Below are positions 9,300 to 18,225 of a stretch of DNA of 64,000 nt, in pieces. The DNA is taken from the NCBI RefSeq assembly GCF_023656745.1, contig NZ_JAMOKO010000010.1, positions 1 through 64,000 on the forward strand. The letters run 5' to 3'. Each line of letters starts with the position of its first letter. The first letter of the stretch is position 1. Source of the DNA: Collinsella sp. BG-O-102. GTDB taxonomy: Bacteria > Actinomycetota > Coriobacteriia > Coriobacteriales > Coriobacteriaceae. Below the pieces are notes generated by a model. It was not told the origin of the DNA and did not search any database. It was given only the letters and a program-made list of their open reading frames with translations. The translations under genes and the position numbers were made by a program.

Positions 9300-10319
9300 A
9301 TGTTCGGCAATCCCTCGTATCCAACGTATCAGGCTTTTTTGGGGCTTGGCATCGCCGCTGCCATTGCGCTGCTGCTCATGCCGTGGTGGATCAAGCTGCT
9401 GAAGGTCGAGGGTATCGGCCAACAGGTCCGAGCCGACGGCCCCAAGCGTCATTTGATTAAACAGGGTACGCCGACCATGGGCGGCGTCATCATCCTTGTT
9501 GCGATTTCGCTGACCTGCCTGCTGATGGGCAAGCTCACCACCGAGCTCGTGCTCGTGCTGCTCGCCACGCTGGCGACCGGCGTGCTGGGCCTGATCGACG
9601 ACCTGACCTCCGTTACGCATGGGCGCTCGCTCGGTCTGACGCCTCATGCCAAGATGATCGGCCTAACCATTATCTGTGTCACCTTTACGGTACTTGCCGT
9701 TAACTGGTGCGGCGTCGCCCCCGAGATTCGTTTTCCCGGCGGCCTGACGATTGACCTTGGCGTGCTTTCGACCACCATCTGCGGCCTTTCGTTCCCGTGG
9801 CTCTACATTGTCTTTTGCTGGCTGATGATCGCCGGTCTTTCTAATGCCGTGAACCTGACCGATGGCCTTGACGGTCTTGCTGGCGGCACCTCCATGATTG
9901 CCATGCTCGCCATGGCTGCCATGGCGTTTTTGCACGGAGACGTGAACCTGTCCATCTTCTGCACCGCGTGTGCCGGTGCCTGCTTGGGCTTTCTGTGGTT
10001 CAACTGCTATCCGGCGAGCATCTTTATGGGCGATACCGGCTCGCTTGCCCTGGGCGCCGCGTTTGCCTGCACGTCCATCATGACCAACACCGAGGTCGTC
10101 TCCCTCATCATCGGCGGCCTGTTTATCGTTGAGACCCTGTCGGTCATGATTCAGGTTGTCTACTTCCACTTTACGCACAAGCGCGTCTTCCTTATGGCGC
10201 CCATCCATCATCATTTCGAAAAGAAGGGCTGGGCCGAGACCAAGGTCGTCATCCGTTTTTGGATTATCGCTGCGGCCTTTGGTGCCGTTGGCCTTGCTCT
10301 GTTCTTCCAGTTGGGATAG
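9300..10319 (+). CDS. mraY: Phospho-MurNAc-pentapeptide transferase
   Basis: MraY transfers phospho-MurNAc-pentapeptide to undecaprenyl phosphate, making lipid I in the inner membrane. The 339-residue protein is almost entirely hydrophobic with about ten membrane segments. It has the family signatures GTPTMGGV, GLIDDLTSVTHG (Asp pair), NLTDGLDGLAGG, FMGDTGSLALG and the MAPIHHHFEKKGW loop. It starts three bases after the murF stop, so translation is probably coupled. Confidence 0.96.
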   Translation: MFGNPSYPTYQAFLGLGIAAAIALLLMPWWIKLLKVEGIGQQVRADGPKRHLIKQGTPTMGGVIILVAISLTCLLMGKLTTELVLVLLATLATGVLGLIDDLTSVTHGRSLGLTPHAKMIGLTIICVTFTVLAVNWCGVAPEIRFPGGLTIDLGVLSTTICGLSFPWLYIVFCWLMIAGLSNAVNLTDGLDGLAGGTSMIAMLAMAAMAFLHGDVNLSIFCTACAGACLGFLWFNCYPASIFMGDTGSLALGAAFACTSIMTNTEVVSLIIGGLFIVETLSVMIQVVYFHFTHKRVFLMAPIHHHFEKKGWAETKVVIRFWIIAAAFGAVGLALFFQLG

Positions 10320-10328
10320 TGGTCTTTC

Positions 10329-11735
10329 ATGCCTCTTGCTGATGTCTTTAGCCTGCTCGTTTTGGGTCAGGGCAAATCCGGTCTCGATGTCGCCCGCTGG
10401 GCGCTGGCACATCCCGAGCGCGTAAGCGCCGTTACCGTGTATGGCGGCGGCACCTCTGAGCCCAATGACGCCACGCGTGCGCTCGAGGCTGCTGGTGCGT
10501 CGTTTGTCTATGGGACCGAACAGGTCGAGGGCGCCTATGACGTATGCGTGACGTGCCCGGGCATCTCGGAGTTCTCGGGCTTCTTTAAGGCCGGGCGCAA
10601 TCATGCCGCCCAGATTATGGGCGAGCCCGAGTTTGCCTATCGTCTGTCGCCCGATAACTGGATTGCCATCACGGGCACCAACGGCAAGACGACCACCACG
10701 TCGCTGACGGATTATCTGCTCAAGGCTGCCGGCGAGGCCAGCGTTGCTGTCGGCAACATCGGCGAGCCGCCGGTCAACGAGATTGACGGCCGAGCCCACA
10801 ACGAGTGGTTTGTGGCTGAGCTCTCGAGCTATCAGATTGCTACGACCACCGAGCTCCACCCCCGCGTGGCGGTTCTGCTCAACATCACTCCCGACCACTT
10901 GGGCTGGCATAAGAGCCATAAGAACTATGCGCTTGCCAAGGTCAAACTGTTTGACAATATGGTCGATGACGATCTGGTGGTTGTCGACGTCGAAGACGCC
11001 GGCATTCACGAGTTCGATGAGTACATCTACACGCCGGGTCGTCGCATCTGCAAGGTTGCCTTTGACGAGCCTGAGGGCGAGGATGCCGCCTTTGTGCGCG
11101 ATGGCAAGATGATCGTGCGTCTGAAAGGCGTCGAGACCCCGCTCATCGCTACATCCGAGCTCAAGATCTCGGGCCATCACAATGTTATCAATGCCCTGTG
11201 CGCTGCCACGGCTGCCTTGGCGGTCGGTGCCGATGTTGATGGTGTCTGCCGCGGTCTTGCCTCGTTCCAGCCGCTCGAGCACCGCGTGGAGCCGTGTGGC
11301 GAGATTGACGGCGTGCGCTACGTCAACGATTCCAAGGCGACTAACACCGATGCGGTCGAGAAGGCGCTGACGGCATTTCCCGATGACGACGTGATCTTGC
11401 TGCTCGGCGGCCACGATAAGGGCACGCCGCTCACGGACTTCGCGCGCGTCGTTATGGACAACGTGCGCTCGGTCGTCTGCTTTGGCGATGCGCGCGAGCG
11501 CTTCACCGCCGCTATGGACGAGGCCGATGTCGATGGCGATGTGGATATCGCTCAGGCGGATGATCTGCGCGACGCCGTGGACGTTGCCCGTTCGCTTTCG
11601 AGTCGTGGTGACGTGATCTTACTTTCTCCTGCCTGCTCTTCGTTCGATGAGTTCTCGGGCTATGAGGAGCGCGGCCGCGTGTTTAAGGACTACGTGGCTC
11701 AGCTTGCCGCTACAGCGAAATCACAAATGGAATAG
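10329..11735 (+). CDS. murD: UDP-MurNAc-L-Ala-D-Glu ligase
   Basis: MurD adds D-glutamate to UDP-MurNAc-L-Ala. The 468 residues have an N-terminal Rossmann-like domain (LLVLGQGKSGLDVA), the ATP loop GTNGKTTTTSL near residue 116, the NITPDHLGWHKSHKNY block, and a C-terminal domain with YVNDSKATNTDAVEKAL and the LLLGGHDKGTP motif found in MurD. The gene starts nine bases after mraY. The ribosome site is weak, consistent with coupling. Confidence 0.95.
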   Translation: MPLADVFSLLVLGQGKSGLDVARWALAHPERVSAVTVYGGGTSEPNDATRALEAAGASFVYGTEQVEGAYDVCVTCPGISEFSGFFKAGRNHAAQIMGEPEFAYRLSPDNWIAITGTNGKTTTTSLTDYLLKAAGEASVAVGNIGEPPVNEIDGRAHNEWFVAELSSYQIATTTELHPRVAVLLNITPDHLGWHKSHKNYALAKVKLFDNMVDDDLVVVDVEDAGIHEFDEYIYTPGRRICKVAFDEPEGEDAAFVRDGKMIVRLKGVETPLIATSELKISGHHNVINALCAATAALAVGADVDGVCRGLASFQPLEHRVEPCGEIDGVRYVNDSKATNTDAVEKALTAFPDDDVILLLGGHDKGTPLTDFARVVMDNVRSVVCFGDARERFTAAMDEADVDGDVDIAQADDLRDAVDVARSLSSRGDVILLSPACSSFDEFSGYEERGRVFKDYVAQLAATAKSQME

Positions 11736-11743
11736 GGGTTGCG

Positions 11744-13264
11744 GTGAGAGAGGAGAGCCCCCGACAAGGTATGAGGAGGCCCGACTCGGACCGTGCTTCC
11801 TCACGTCGCATCACACCGCGTTCCAGCCGCGGCGGGCAGTCGTTTAGCGAACGCTATATTGCCGGCGTTCCCGCCCGTATCATGCGCCCCCGTTTGATAT
11901 TCATGGCCTGCCTGTTTACCTTGGTATGCTTTGGCCTGCTGATGGTGTACTCGGCGTCTTCGGTCGAGGCGCTGCACGAGAATGGCTCGGCGACGTTTTT
12001 TCTGGGTCGACAGGCCGCGTTTGCCGTGGTCGGTGTTCTAGCGCTGATTGCCATCGTGCGCGTTTTGCCGGACAGCTGGTTTGGGGAGGATGTGCTCAGG
12101 ATCTTCCTTATCGGCATGATAGGGCTACTGCTTCTGGTGTTCTTGGTGGGCAGCGGCAGCCGTGGCGCCACGCGCTGGCTCAACATCGCCGGTATTCAGT
12201 TCCAGCCTTCCGAGTTTTTAAAGCCATTTGCCATTGCGTATTCGGCCATCATGCTTGATCGCTTCTTTTCGCCCGGTGGCAACATCAACGAATTCCTTCG
12301 CAAGATGGGCATCTACCTGGGCATTTCGCTCTTTCTGATCTTTATCCAGCCCGATTTCGGTACTGTCCTGATCATCCTGTTGACCCTCATGTGCATGGCG
12401 TTGTTTGCGGGTCTCGACCCCAGATTTATCATCGGCGTGCTAATCTTCGGCATTCTCGTGATCGTGATTGCGCTTGTCGCAGAGCCGTACCGTATGGTGC
12501 GCATTCAGGTTGCCTTGAACCCTTGGGCCGACGAGTATGGTGACGGCTATCAGGCCACGCTTGCCATCATGGCCTTTGCCTCGGGCGGTCTGTTCGGCCG
12601 TGGCATCGGCAACTCAACCATGAAGTACTCGTATCTTCCCGAGGCGCACAATGACTACATCCTGGCCATCATTGGCGAGGAAGTCGGTTTTGTCGGAACC
12701 GTGCTGTTCTTCTTGGTGTTTGCGATGCTGATCTACTCGGCGTTTCGCATTGCCGAGCAGGCGACCGATCGTCGGGGCGCGCTTATGGCGTCTGGCTCCG
12801 CGGTCATTCTCGCGGTGCAGTTTTTGATTAACGCGCTGGGCATCCTCAACGTGTTTCCCATGACGGGCAAACCGTTGCCGTTTATTAGCTACGGCGGTTC
12901 GTCGATTATCGTGTCGCTTATGCTCGCCGGTCTGATCCTGCGCGTTTCGTATGAGAGCGCCCGTCGCGATGAGTACGACCGTCGCCGCGAGAGCTTTGCC
13001 GTTATGGACGAGAGCACCGCTGGCGTGGCCCATGTGCGCGGTGAACGACCTTCGCGTAGCGGCTTTACCGTTCTTGATGGTTCTCCATCCGAGCCGGCAG
13101 CTCGTCCACGCCCGCGAATGGCTCCGCAAGGTCGTCCTCAGCGCCCCAGCCCTCGCAACGCGGGCGGCGGATATAATCGAATCGATTTGAACTCGGACCC
13201 GTCGGCGCGTCTGCGCACCGACGACCAGGGACCGCGTGTACGAAGGGACTACCATGACCGATAA
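11744..13264 (+). CDS. ftsW: Septal lipid II polymerase FtsW (SEDS family)
   Basis: FtsW is the SEDS-family glycosyltransferase that polymerises lipid II at the septum with FtsI. The 506-residue protein starts at a GTG and has a basic N-terminal tail of about 50 residues, around ten membrane segments, the GSRGATRWLNIAGIQFQPSE block and the GKPLPFISYGGSS signature near the end of the membrane domain. A hydrophilic C-terminal tail of about 100 residues, rich in Arg, Pro and Ser, follows. An ATG at 11771 is an alternative start. The 3' end overlaps murG by 11 bp. Confidence 0.93.
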   Translation: MREESPRQGMRRPDSDRASSRRITPRSSRGGQSFSERYIAGVPARIMRPRLIFMACLFTLVCFGLLMVYSASSVEALHENGSATFFLGRQAAFAVVGVLALIAIVRVLPDSWFGEDVLRIFLIGMIGLLLLVFLVGSGSRGATRWLNIAGIQFQPSEFLKPFAIAYSAIMLDRFFSPGGNINEFLRKMGIYLGISLFLIFIQPDFGTVLIILLTLMCMALFAGLDPRFIIGVLIFGILVIVIALVAEPYRMVRIQVALNPWADEYGDGYQATLAIMAFASGGLFGRGIGNSTMKYSYLPEAHNDYILAIIGEEVGFVGTVLFFLVFAMLIYSAFRIAEQATDRRGALMASGSAVILAVQFLINALGILNVFPMTGKPLPFISYGGSSIIVSLMLAGLILRVSYESARRDEYDRRRESFAVMDESTAGVAHVRGERPSRSGFTVLDGSPSEPAARPRPRMAPQGRPQRPSPRNAGGGYNRIDLNSDPSARLRTDDQGPRVRRDYHDR

Positions 13265-14369
13265 GATGACCGTTGCTATCGCAGCCGGCGGTACGGCGGG
13301 ACATATCAACCCCGCACTCGCCTTGGCCGAGGAGCTGCGTGACCGTGGCCACCACGTTGTATTTGTGGGTCAGTCGCACAAGCTCGAGGGTCGTCTGGTT
13401 CCCGAGGCTGGGTTCGATTTTGTGCCGATTACGGTTACGGGCTTCGACCGTTCTCGCCCTTGGACGGCGTTGAGCTCGCTGTGGCGTGTCTATAAGGCGA
13501 AGCGCGCGCTCGGTAACCATTTTTCAAAAGCCTGCAAGCCCGATGTCGCCATAGGTTTTGGTGCCTATGTCGAGGTTCCGCTGCTGGGGTGGTGCAAGGG
13601 CGCAGGCGTTCCGTATCTGCTGCATGAGCAGAACTCTGTTCCGGGCCTGGCCAACAAGATGATGAACTCCCACGCCGCCCGCGTGTGCATCTCGGTGCCG
13701 GCAGCGCGTTCGGTCTTTGAGCGCGAAGGTGACCCTGACCACGTGCTCATGACCGGCAACCCCGTACGTCGCTCGGTAATCGAAGGCGATCGCGCTCGCG
13801 GCCGCAAGGCACTTGACGTTCCCGAGGACGCTACGCTGCTGCTCGTCTTTGGCGGTTCACTTGGCGCCCAGCACCTCAACGAGCGCGTGGTTTCGCTCAA
13901 AAACGAGCTGCTTTCGCGCAAGAACCTCTATGTGTTGCATTCGACGGGTGCCGACGGCTTTGAGGAGACCGAGCGCGCTTTGGCGCTGACGCCCGAGGAG
14001 GCGGAGCGTTACCGCGTCCAGCCTTACATCGACAACATGGGCGATATGCTGGCTGCTGCCGATTTGGTGCTCTCGCGTTCGGGCGCATCGAGCGTGGCCG
14101 AGATCGCTGCGCTCGCCGTGCCCTCGGTGCTCGTGCCGTATCCGCATGCGACGGCCGACCACCAAACCACCAATGCCCGTTATCTGGTCGACGCCGGGGC
14201 CGGTGTGCTCTGCGCCGATGCCGATATCGACGGTTCTGCCTTTGCCGATGAGCTGCTGCACTTGGTCGATGACGCGGCGGCGCGCGACGCCATGCGTCAG
14301 GCGGCACGTGGTCTGGCTCAGGATAGGGCCGCCGCTCTTCTGGCGGATGCGGTAGAGGGTTTGCGTTAG
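13254..14369 (+). CDS. murG: UDP-GlcNAc:lipid I GlcNAc transferase
   Basis: MurG converts lipid I to lipid II on the inner face of the membrane. The 371-residue GT-B glycosyltransferase has the N-terminal AAGGTAGHINPALALAEEL loop, HEQNSVPGLANK, the second glycine-rich loop VFGGSLGAQHLN, and the donor-binding SRSGASSVAEIAA and PYPHATADHQTTNA blocks. A GTG 18 bp upstream is in frame, but GAAGGGA lies just before the ATG at 13254, so that start is chosen. It overlaps the ftsW 3' end. Confidence 0.95.
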   Translation: MTDKMTVAIAAGGTAGHINPALALAEELRDRGHHVVFVGQSHKLEGRLVPEAGFDFVPITVTGFDRSRPWTALSSLWRVYKAKRALGNHFSKACKPDVAIGFGAYVEVPLLGWCKGAGVPYLLHEQNSVPGLANKMMNSHAARVCISVPAARSVFEREGDPDHVLMTGNPVRRSVIEGDRARGRKALDVPEDATLLLVFGGSLGAQHLNERVVSLKNELLSRKNLYVLHSTGADGFEETERALALTPEEAERYRVQPYIDNMGDMLAAADLVLSRSGASSVAEIAALAVPSVLVPYPHATADHQTTNARYLVDAGAGVLCADADIDGSAFADELLHLVDDAAARDAMRQAARGLAQDRAAALLADAVEGLR

Positions 14370-14466
14370 TTAGACGGGATATCGTCGGTCGCCCTCGCGC
14401 TGATGCGGTAGGTGCGGTACAGTTAACGGGTTACAGGCAGTGTTTACGCAAGGAGTACACGAGCAC

Positions 14467-15885
14467 ATGGCTGATTCCCAGACTGCAACCTCCGCGCCCG
14501 AGTTTAAGAGCGCCCACTTTATCGGTATCGGCGGCGCCGGCATGAGCGGCATCGCCCTCGTTCTGCACGAGCGCGGTTATGCCGTTACCGGCTCCGACCT
14601 TAAGACGTCACGTTATATCCGCCAGCTTACCCGCGCTGGTGTGAAGGTGCATGTGGGCCATGAGGCCGCCACGATCGACGAGGTCAAGCCCGACGTGGTT
14701 GTTGTCTCCACCGCTATTCCGGAGTCCAACCCTGAACTCGTGCGTGCTCGCGAGCTTGGTATTCCCGTGTGGCCCCGTGCCAAGATGCTCTCTGCTTTGG
14801 GCCACGGCTACACCACCGTCGCTGTTGCCGGCACGCATGGCAAGACCACCACGTCTTCGATGTGCGCCACCATGCTCGACCGCATGGGTCTGGATCCGAG
14901 CTTCTTGATCGGTGGCATCGTCGAGGGCTATGACACGAACGGCAAGAACGGCTCGGGCGACTACTTTGTCGCCGAGGCCGACGAGTCCGACAGCTCCTTC
15001 CTGTTCCTGAACCCCAACGTGGTCATTGTGACCAACGTCGAGGCCGACCACCTCGATCACTACTCGGGTATCGAGGAGATCGAGGCAACTTTCGCCAAAT
15101 TCATGAGCCTGGTGGGCGAGGACGGCACCGTCATCGTCTGCGGTGAGGACTCGCATCTGGTCGAGCTCGCCAAGTCGACGGGCCGTCACGTGCTTTCCTA
15201 CGGCTTTGCCGAGAGCAACGACATCGTCTGCATGCACCCGGATGTCAAGGGCATCCAGAGCGACTTTATCGTTCGCTTTGAGGACGGCACTGAGCATGCT
15301 GTGGAGATCAAGAGCAATCCCGGTCGCCACAACATGCTCAACGCCACGGCGGTACTCACCGTCGCCCATGTCCTGGGCCTTGACATCGACGCCGCCGCCA
15401 AGGCGCTCTCGAGCTTTGAGGGCGTCCGTCGTCGCTTTACCCACGTAGGCGATATCGATGGCATCACCGTGGTCGATGATTACGGCCATCACCCCACTGA
15501 GATCAAGGCGACGCTTGCTGCCGCTTCGTCGCTGGGCTACAAGCACGTCGACGTCGTGTTCCAGCCGCACCGCTATTCGCGTCTGCAGGCCCTTTGCGAC
15601 GACTTTGCCGATGCATTTGCCAATGCCGATAAACTGCTGCTGATTGATGTGTTCTCGGCTGGCGAGATGCCCATCCCGGGCGTCACGTCCAAGATGCTTG
15701 CCGATACCGTGCGCGCCAAGCATCCCGGCAAGGAGGTCGTGTACTGCTCGAGCCGTCTTGAGCTCAATGAGGAGCTCGAGAAGATGGTGGGCGAGGGCGA
15801 TCTGCTGCTTACCATGGGCGCCGGCGACGTCACGACGGTCGGCCCCGAGTTCATCGAGTATCTGACTGCCAAGAAAGACGCTTAA
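14467..15885 (+). CDS. murC: UDP-MurNAc-L-alanine ligase
   Basis: MurC attaches the first residue, L-Ala, to UDP-MurNAc. The 472 residues have the N-terminal HFIGIGGAGMSGIALVL nucleotide fold, the ATP loop GTHGKTTTSSM near residue 121, the EADESDSSFL block and a C-terminal DDYGHHPTEIKATL typical of MurC. An in-frame GTG at 14440 exists, but AAGGAG (14450-14455) points to the ATG at 14467. A TACAGT at 14418 in the 97-bp gap after murG could be part of an internal promoter. Confidence 0.95.
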   Translation: MADSQTATSAPEFKSAHFIGIGGAGMSGIALVLHERGYAVTGSDLKTSRYIRQLTRAGVKVHVGHEAATIDEVKPDVVVVSTAIPESNPELVRARELGIPVWPRAKMLSALGHGYTTVAVAGTHGKTTTSSMCATMLDRMGLDPSFLIGGIVEGYDTNGKNGSGDYFVAEADESDSSFLFLNPNVVIVTNVEADHLDHYSGIEEIEATFAKFMSLVGEDGTVIVCGEDSHLVELAKSTGRHVLSYGFAESNDIVCMHPDVKGIQSDFIVRFEDGTEHAVEIKSNPGRHNMLNATAVLTVAHVLGLDIDAAAKALSSFEGVRRRFTHVGDIDGITVVDDYGHHPTEIKATLAAASSLGYKHVDVVFQPHRYSRLQALCDDFADAFANADKLLLIDVFSAGEMPIPGVTSKMLADTVRAKHPGKEVVYCSSRLELNEELEKMVGEGDLLLTMGAGDVTTVGPEFIEYLTAKKDA

Positions 15886-15890
15886 ACCCC

Positions 15891-16802
15891 ATGGGTCTGT
15901 TTAACGCCGTCATGGCGCTTTCGGGCATGATCGATACGGACATAATTGAGGATGAACGCCTCGCGCGCCATACGAGCTATCGTATCGGCGGCAAGGCGGA
16001 CCTCTTTGTGACGTGTCACAGCTATCATGCCTTGCGTCGCGCCGTGGCGGTGCTCGATCGTGAGCAGGTGCCGTGGGTCATTATCGGCAAGGGATCTAAT
16101 CTGCTTGTTGCCGATGCAGGCTATCGCGGCGCCGTCATTTCGTTGGGGCGTGAGTTCCAGCGTACGGTTGTCGCCGAAGACGGTTGTACGCTGACGGTCG
16201 GTGCGGGCGTGATATTCGCTCGCCTAGTCAACGACGCGCTGTCGCGCAGCCTTTCGGGCCTTGAGTTTGCGGTCGGTATTCCCGGCTCCGTTGGCGGCGC
16301 CGTGTCCATGAATGCCGGCACGCGAACCGAGTGGATTGGCTCGCTGGTCGAAGATGTCGTTACGTTTGACCCGAGCTCCGGCATCAAACATTACGCGGGC
16401 TCGGAGATCGCTTGGGGCTACCGTGAATGCAGCCTGCCGCGTAACGAGATCATTCTGGAGTGCGTGCTCAAGCTCAAACCTGCGCCCAAGGCCGATATCC
16501 GTGAACGTATGGAGCGGTACCTGACGCGGCGTAAGCGCACACAGCCCATGGGCTGTGCATCCTGCGGGTCGGTATTTCGCAACCCGCCCGATGCGAGCGT
16601 GGGCAAGCTTATCGAGGATTGTGGATTAAAGGGTTTTTCGGTTGGCGGCGCGGAAGTTTCGCCCGTACACGCTAATTTTATCGTTAATAACGGAACCGCC
16701 TCGGCCGATGACGTGGCCGCGGTTATCAGACATGTGCACGGAAAGGTGAGGGAGGCGTATGGCATCGAGCTCAGACCGGAAGTTAAATTCCTCGGCTTCT
16801 AG
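15891..16802 (+). CDS. murB: UDP-N-acetylenolpyruvoylglucosamine reductase
   Basis: MurB reduces the enolpyruvyl group to give UDP-MurNAc, using FAD and NADPH. The 303-residue protein has the FAD-binding blocks TSYRIGGKADLFV and IIGKGSNLLVADAGYRG, the catalytic-domain segment GIPGSVGGAVSMNAG, and CGSVFRNPP with the active-site Ser, ending in EVKFLG. The start follows the murC stop by five bases. Its last 44 bases overlap the beginning of ftsQ in another frame. Confidence 0.94.
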   Translation: MGLFNAVMALSGMIDTDIIEDERLARHTSYRIGGKADLFVTCHSYHALRRAVAVLDREQVPWVIIGKGSNLLVADAGYRGAVISLGREFQRTVVAEDGCTLTVGAGVIFARLVNDALSRSLSGLEFAVGIPGSVGGAVSMNAGTRTEWIGSLVEDVVTFDPSSGIKHYAGSEIAWGYRECSLPRNEIILECVLKLKPAPKADIRERMERYLTRRKRTQPMGCASCGSVFRNPPDASVGKLIEDCGLKGFSVGGAEVSPVHANFIVNNGTASADDVAAVIRHVHGKVREAYGIELRPEVKFLGF

Positions 16803-18027
16803 AGCATCGAAACCAACCTTCCGCCGCGCCGGAGGGCGTTCCGGCGCACCGTCTCAGCCTCAACGTAAATCCGTTATGCCTTCTAAGCCTGCTGGGTCCG
16901 TGCGGCCTGCCAAGCGTTCGACTGCCGGTTCGCAGCTTGGCGGACGCCCCGCGGCCAAAAATGTTGCTCGTCCGGTGGCACGTCCCTCGGTGACGCCCAA
17001 ACCGGCGATGGGCGCCATACCTTCTCGCCCCATAGCGTCGCCCAAGCCCTCGTTGGGGGCAAAGGTGACGCGTCCCGGTCGCGCGCTGGGTGCATCTAAG
17101 CCACGTATGCTGACGTCGGTGTCGGCCTCCGCAAAACCGCAATCGGGCAAAAAGGGCTCTAATCCGTTGTCATCGATCGGCGCCCTGGCAAATCATGCGG
17201 CGGGTGCCGCTTCTGCCGTTAAGGGCAAGGGCAAAATCGTGGGCGGCATCCTTGCCGCTCTGGCAGCGCTTGCAGTCGTTGCCGTCGTCGTCATTAACTC
17301 TGGCCTGTTCGCCGCTACCGATATTCAGATCCAGGGCAGCGAGCATGTGACCAAGCACGATGCCATCCAGCTGATCGATCTGCCCGAGAACACGTCGCTG
17401 TTCAATGTGAATCCCGACCAGATCACCGAGGGCCTTAAGCAAAATCCGTGGGTCTCGGGCGTGGATGTCCAACGTCAATTTCCTCATACGCTCATCATCA
17501 CGCCGACGGAACGCAAGGTTATCGCAATCGCCTACATTAGCTCCGACGATCTTGCCTGGGCGATCGGGGACGATGACACATGGATTGCACCACTGTCTAC
17601 CTCGGTCGATGTTGACGACCAGGGCAATGTCATTACAACGGGGGAGGGTGCCAACACCCTAAACGGTATCGATGCCGCCCTGGCACTCGCTAAACATTAC
17701 GGTGCCGTGCTGTTGACCGATGTCTCGGCCGATGTCGCACCGGTTTCGGGGCAAGCCGTAAATTCCAAGGCCGTCAAGGCCGGCCTGGATTACGTCCGCG
17801 GTTTCTCGAGCGAGTTCCTGGGCCAGGTCAAGGATATTTCCACGCCCTCGGTCGAGGCCATCTCGGCGAATCTCGATAACGGTATCGAGGTGTCGCTCGG
17901 AGATTCGGACGACATTGCCAAAAAGGAGCGTATCGTGACCAAGCTGCTTTCGCAGGTGGAGGGCGTGACGTATATCAACGTTCGATCTCCTGGCAACTAT
18001 ACGTTTAGGAACGCACCGACCTCGTAG
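16759..18027 (+). CDS. ftsQ: FtsQ/DivIB-type division protein with POTRA domain
   Basis: The 422 residues divide into a very long basic N-terminal cytoplasmic part (about 1-155, rich in Arg, Lys, Pro, Ser, Ala), one membrane segment (about 160-180), and an external region. The external part opens with a POTRA domain (ATDIQIQGSEHVTKHDAIQL to FPHTLIITPTERKVIA), followed by an FtsQ-type domain. FtsQ recruits FtsL and the DivIC/FtsB partner to the septum. The cytoplasmic tail is far longer than in enterobacterial FtsQ. The start lies within the murB 3' end behind GGGAGG. Confidence 0.87.
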   Translation: MASSSDRKLNSSASRASKPTFRRAGGRSGAPSQPQRKSVMPSKPAGSVRPAKRSTAGSQLGGRPAAKNVARPVARPSVTPKPAMGAIPSRPIASPKPSLGAKVTRPGRALGASKPRMLTSVSASAKPQSGKKGSNPLSSIGALANHAAGAASAVKGKGKIVGGILAALAALAVVAVVVINSGLFAATDIQIQGSEHVTKHDAIQLIDLPENTSLFNVNPDQITEGLKQNPWVSGVDVQRQFPHTLIITPTERKVIAIAYISSDDLAWAIGDDDTWIAPLSTSVDVDDQGNVITTGEGANTLNGIDAALALAKHYGAVLLTDVSADVAPVSGQAVNSKAVKAGLDYVRGFSSEFLGQVKDISTPSVEAISANLDNGIEVSLGDSDDIAKKERIVTKLLSQVEGVTYINVRSPGNYTFRNAPTS

Positions 18028-18143
18028 CGTTTTCTGGCCTTTGTTGACGGGGCATACCGCGCCGTTTATCTGGTTTGTTTGGTTTTCACCGTCAATTATT
18101 TGACTGATACGTTCATAATGTGCAAACATAATACGGTTTACCT

Positions 18144-18174
18144 TTGCATTTACTTTCAACTTGAAGGTTAATGT
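18144..18174 (+). promoter_or_regulatory. ftsZ promoter with MerR-type geometry
   Basis: A -35 TTGCAT (18144-18149) and a -10 TAATGT (18169-18174) are separated by 19 bp instead of 17. The spacer holds the near-perfect 17-bp dyad ACTTTCAACTTGAAGGT (18152-18168). Long spacers with a central dyad are the hallmark of promoters activated by MerR-family regulators. The right part, TCAACTTGAAGGTT, also occurs upstream of mraZ (3622-3635). The surrounding 200-bp gap between ftsQ and ftsZ is AT-rich and has no gene. Confidence 0.5.
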
Positions 18175-18225
18175 GCGCAGGGGTCAACCCATGCTATGGC
18201 AATAACCTTTGTTCGGAGGACCGAC

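Noticed and set aside
9663-11414. A 583-codon antisense frame opposite mraY and murD
   Set aside because: Shadow of high-GC coding DNA: the opposite strand encodes two certain enzymes with all motifs, and the antisense product has no domain pattern. The same holds for antisense frames opposite ftsI (5856-7619), ftsZ and metY.
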